From positions 1 through 6,314 of the forward strand of contig DVLH01000207.1 in the NCBI GenBank assembly GCA_018715585.1: a stretch of 6,314 nt of DNA, written 5' to 3'. This DNA is from Candidatus Aphodomonas merdavium (lineage in GTDB: Bacteria; Bacillota; Clostridia; Christensenellales; Aristaeellaceae). Below, in pieces: positions 5,635 through 6,314 of this stretch. The translations under genes and the position numbers were made by a program. Under the pieces are notes generated by a model that was not told the DNA's origin, searched no databases, and saw nothing but the letters and a program-made list of their open reading frames with translations. Position 1 is the stretch's first letter. Every line of letters begins with the position of its first letter.

Positions 5635-5641
5635 AAGGAGG
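5635..5641 (+). promoter_or_regulatory. Ribosome binding site AAGGAGG of the lipoprotein gene
   Basis: AAGGAGG lies ten bases before the ATG at 5652, slightly longer than ideal spacing. No alternative start gives a signal peptide, so the assignment stands. Confidence 0.75.
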
Positions 5642-5651
5642 CTTTCCTAGA

Positions 5652-6314
5652 ATGAAAAGGCTGGTGAAAATCATCTCGCTCCTGCTTGTGGTGCTTCTTG
5701 CTGCAAGCGGCTGCGCTTTGCTCGAAAAAGTCGGCATCGGCTCCGGTTCCGGGCCAACGGAAGCGCCGTCCCCCTCCAGCGAGCCAACGGCTCCGCCCAC
5801 TGAGCCCCCCTATACGCCGGAACCGACGATCACCCCCCGCACGCTCGCCGCAGAGGTTGAAATGCCCGAGGACGGCGCAACGCCGCTGTTGATTGACCCC
5901 ATCGACAAGCCGACGCGCCCGCCGCTGGTGTTCAATTTTGTCGAATATGTCTCGCAGCAGCTGGGCATCTCCTTTGAAATCCCCGCGACGTGGGTGGCCT
6001 CCACGGTTGAAGGCAACAGCAACGCCATCGTGTTTACCGAACCGGACAGCGAGGCGCACGAAGGGTTTGCCAGCTCCATCACCATCGTCGTCAACACCTA
6101 CAGCAACAACCAGACGCTTGCCGACGCGGAGTCCGAGCTGGATAGCATCATCTCGCAAATCCGCTCCACCTATCCGCAGTTGGAAGTCTCCTCCAAAGCC
6201 TCCAACCAGATGCTTGGTGAAACGGGTACCTACGTCACCTACTGGATCAACATGCCCATGGGAGAAGGCGAGCCGGAGCTGCGCACGCGCGGACGTATTC
6301 TGGTAGTGCCCATC
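5652..6314 (+). CDS. Lipoprotein with Pro/Thr/Ser/Glu-rich linker and possible PsbP/Mog1-like domain (3' end missing)
   Basis: The frame is open from the ATG to the window edge, giving the first 221 residues. The N-terminus MKRLVK, a hydrophobic core (about 7-18) and AASGC with Cys21 make a type-II signal peptide. The mature protein should be anchored to the outer face of the cytoplasmic membrane through a lipid on Cys21. Residues about 31-65 are low complexity (Pro, Thr, Ser, Glu, Gly), probably an extended spacer. From about 93 a folded domain begins: ISFEIPATWVAS, then SSITIVVNTY, a helix TLADAESELDSIISQIRSTYP, LEVSSKAS, and TGTYVTYWINMP. The F-x-I-P-x-x-W motif with alternating beta strands resembles PsbP/Mog1-like or DUF1795-type domains found in Gram-positive lipoproteins. 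This is an inference from pattern only, and the function is unknown. It has its own promoter and is not obviously part of the recX transcript. Confidence 0.85.
   Translation, partial: MKRLVKIISLLLVVLLAASGCALLEKVGIGSGSGPTEAPSPSSEPTAPPTEPPYTPEPTITPRTLAAEVEMPEDGATPLLIDPIDKPTRPPLVFNFVEYVSQQLGISFEIPATWVASTVEGNSNAIVFTEPDSEAHEGFASSITIVVNTYSNNQTLADAESELDSIISQIRSTYPQLEVSSKASNQMLGETGTYVTYWINMPMGEGEPELRTRGRILVVPI

Noticed and set aside
5592..6158. Leftward open frame of 188 codons overlapping the lipoprotein gene
   Set aside because: It is antisense to a gene with promoter, ribosome binding site, signal peptide and lipobox. Its composition is Gly/Arg/Asp-rich, with no family features.

Overview
The window looks like chromosomal DNA from a GC-rich, endospore-forming member of the Clostridia. 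The signs are two small spore-coat-like proteins of the clostridial CotF/ferritin-like type, strong AAGGAGG-type ribosome binding sites, sigma-A-type promoters (TTGACA-17-TATAAT), and genes rich in G/C at third positions. A Christensenellales- or Oscillospirales-like genome is possible, but that is an inference from style, not a placement. Nothing resembles a mobile element, CRISPR array, rRNA or tRNA.

Left part (about 37-3127), leftward: a two-gene unit is driven by a promoter at 3099-3127. The first gene (1535-3067) encodes a 510-residue protein related to the GH127/DUF1680 beta-L-arabinofuranosidase family. The second (96-1505), 29 nt downstream, encodes a 469-residue GuaA (GMP synthase) relative. 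Both keep the recognisable scaffold of their family but appear to have lost key catalytic residues. The GH127-like protein lacks the Glu/Cys positions of the zinc/catalytic centre. The GuaA-like protein lacks the glutaminase Cys and His and much of the XMP-binding signature, while keeping an intact SGGVDS PP-loop. This pair is the most unusual part of the window.

Middle (3143-4457): a second, divergent promoter (3143-3171) drives lgt, prolipoprotein diacylglyceryl transferase, whose core motifs are complete. It carries an unusual C-terminal membrane extension of roughly 140 residues. A bidirectional hairpin terminator (4421-4465) separates lgt from the convergent coat genes.

Right part (4506-6314): two small spore-coat-like genes run leftward as a tight pair. 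The stop codon of the first lies inside the ribosome binding site of the second. They are divergent from recX (5075-5548), the RecA modulator. A well-formed extended -10 promoter then drives a lipoprotein gene (5652 to the window end, incomplete) with a signal peptide, a lipobox Cys, a Pro/Thr/Ser/Glu-rich linker and a globular domain of possible PsbP/Mog1-like type. Its precursor is the kind of substrate that the Lgt encoded nearby would modify.
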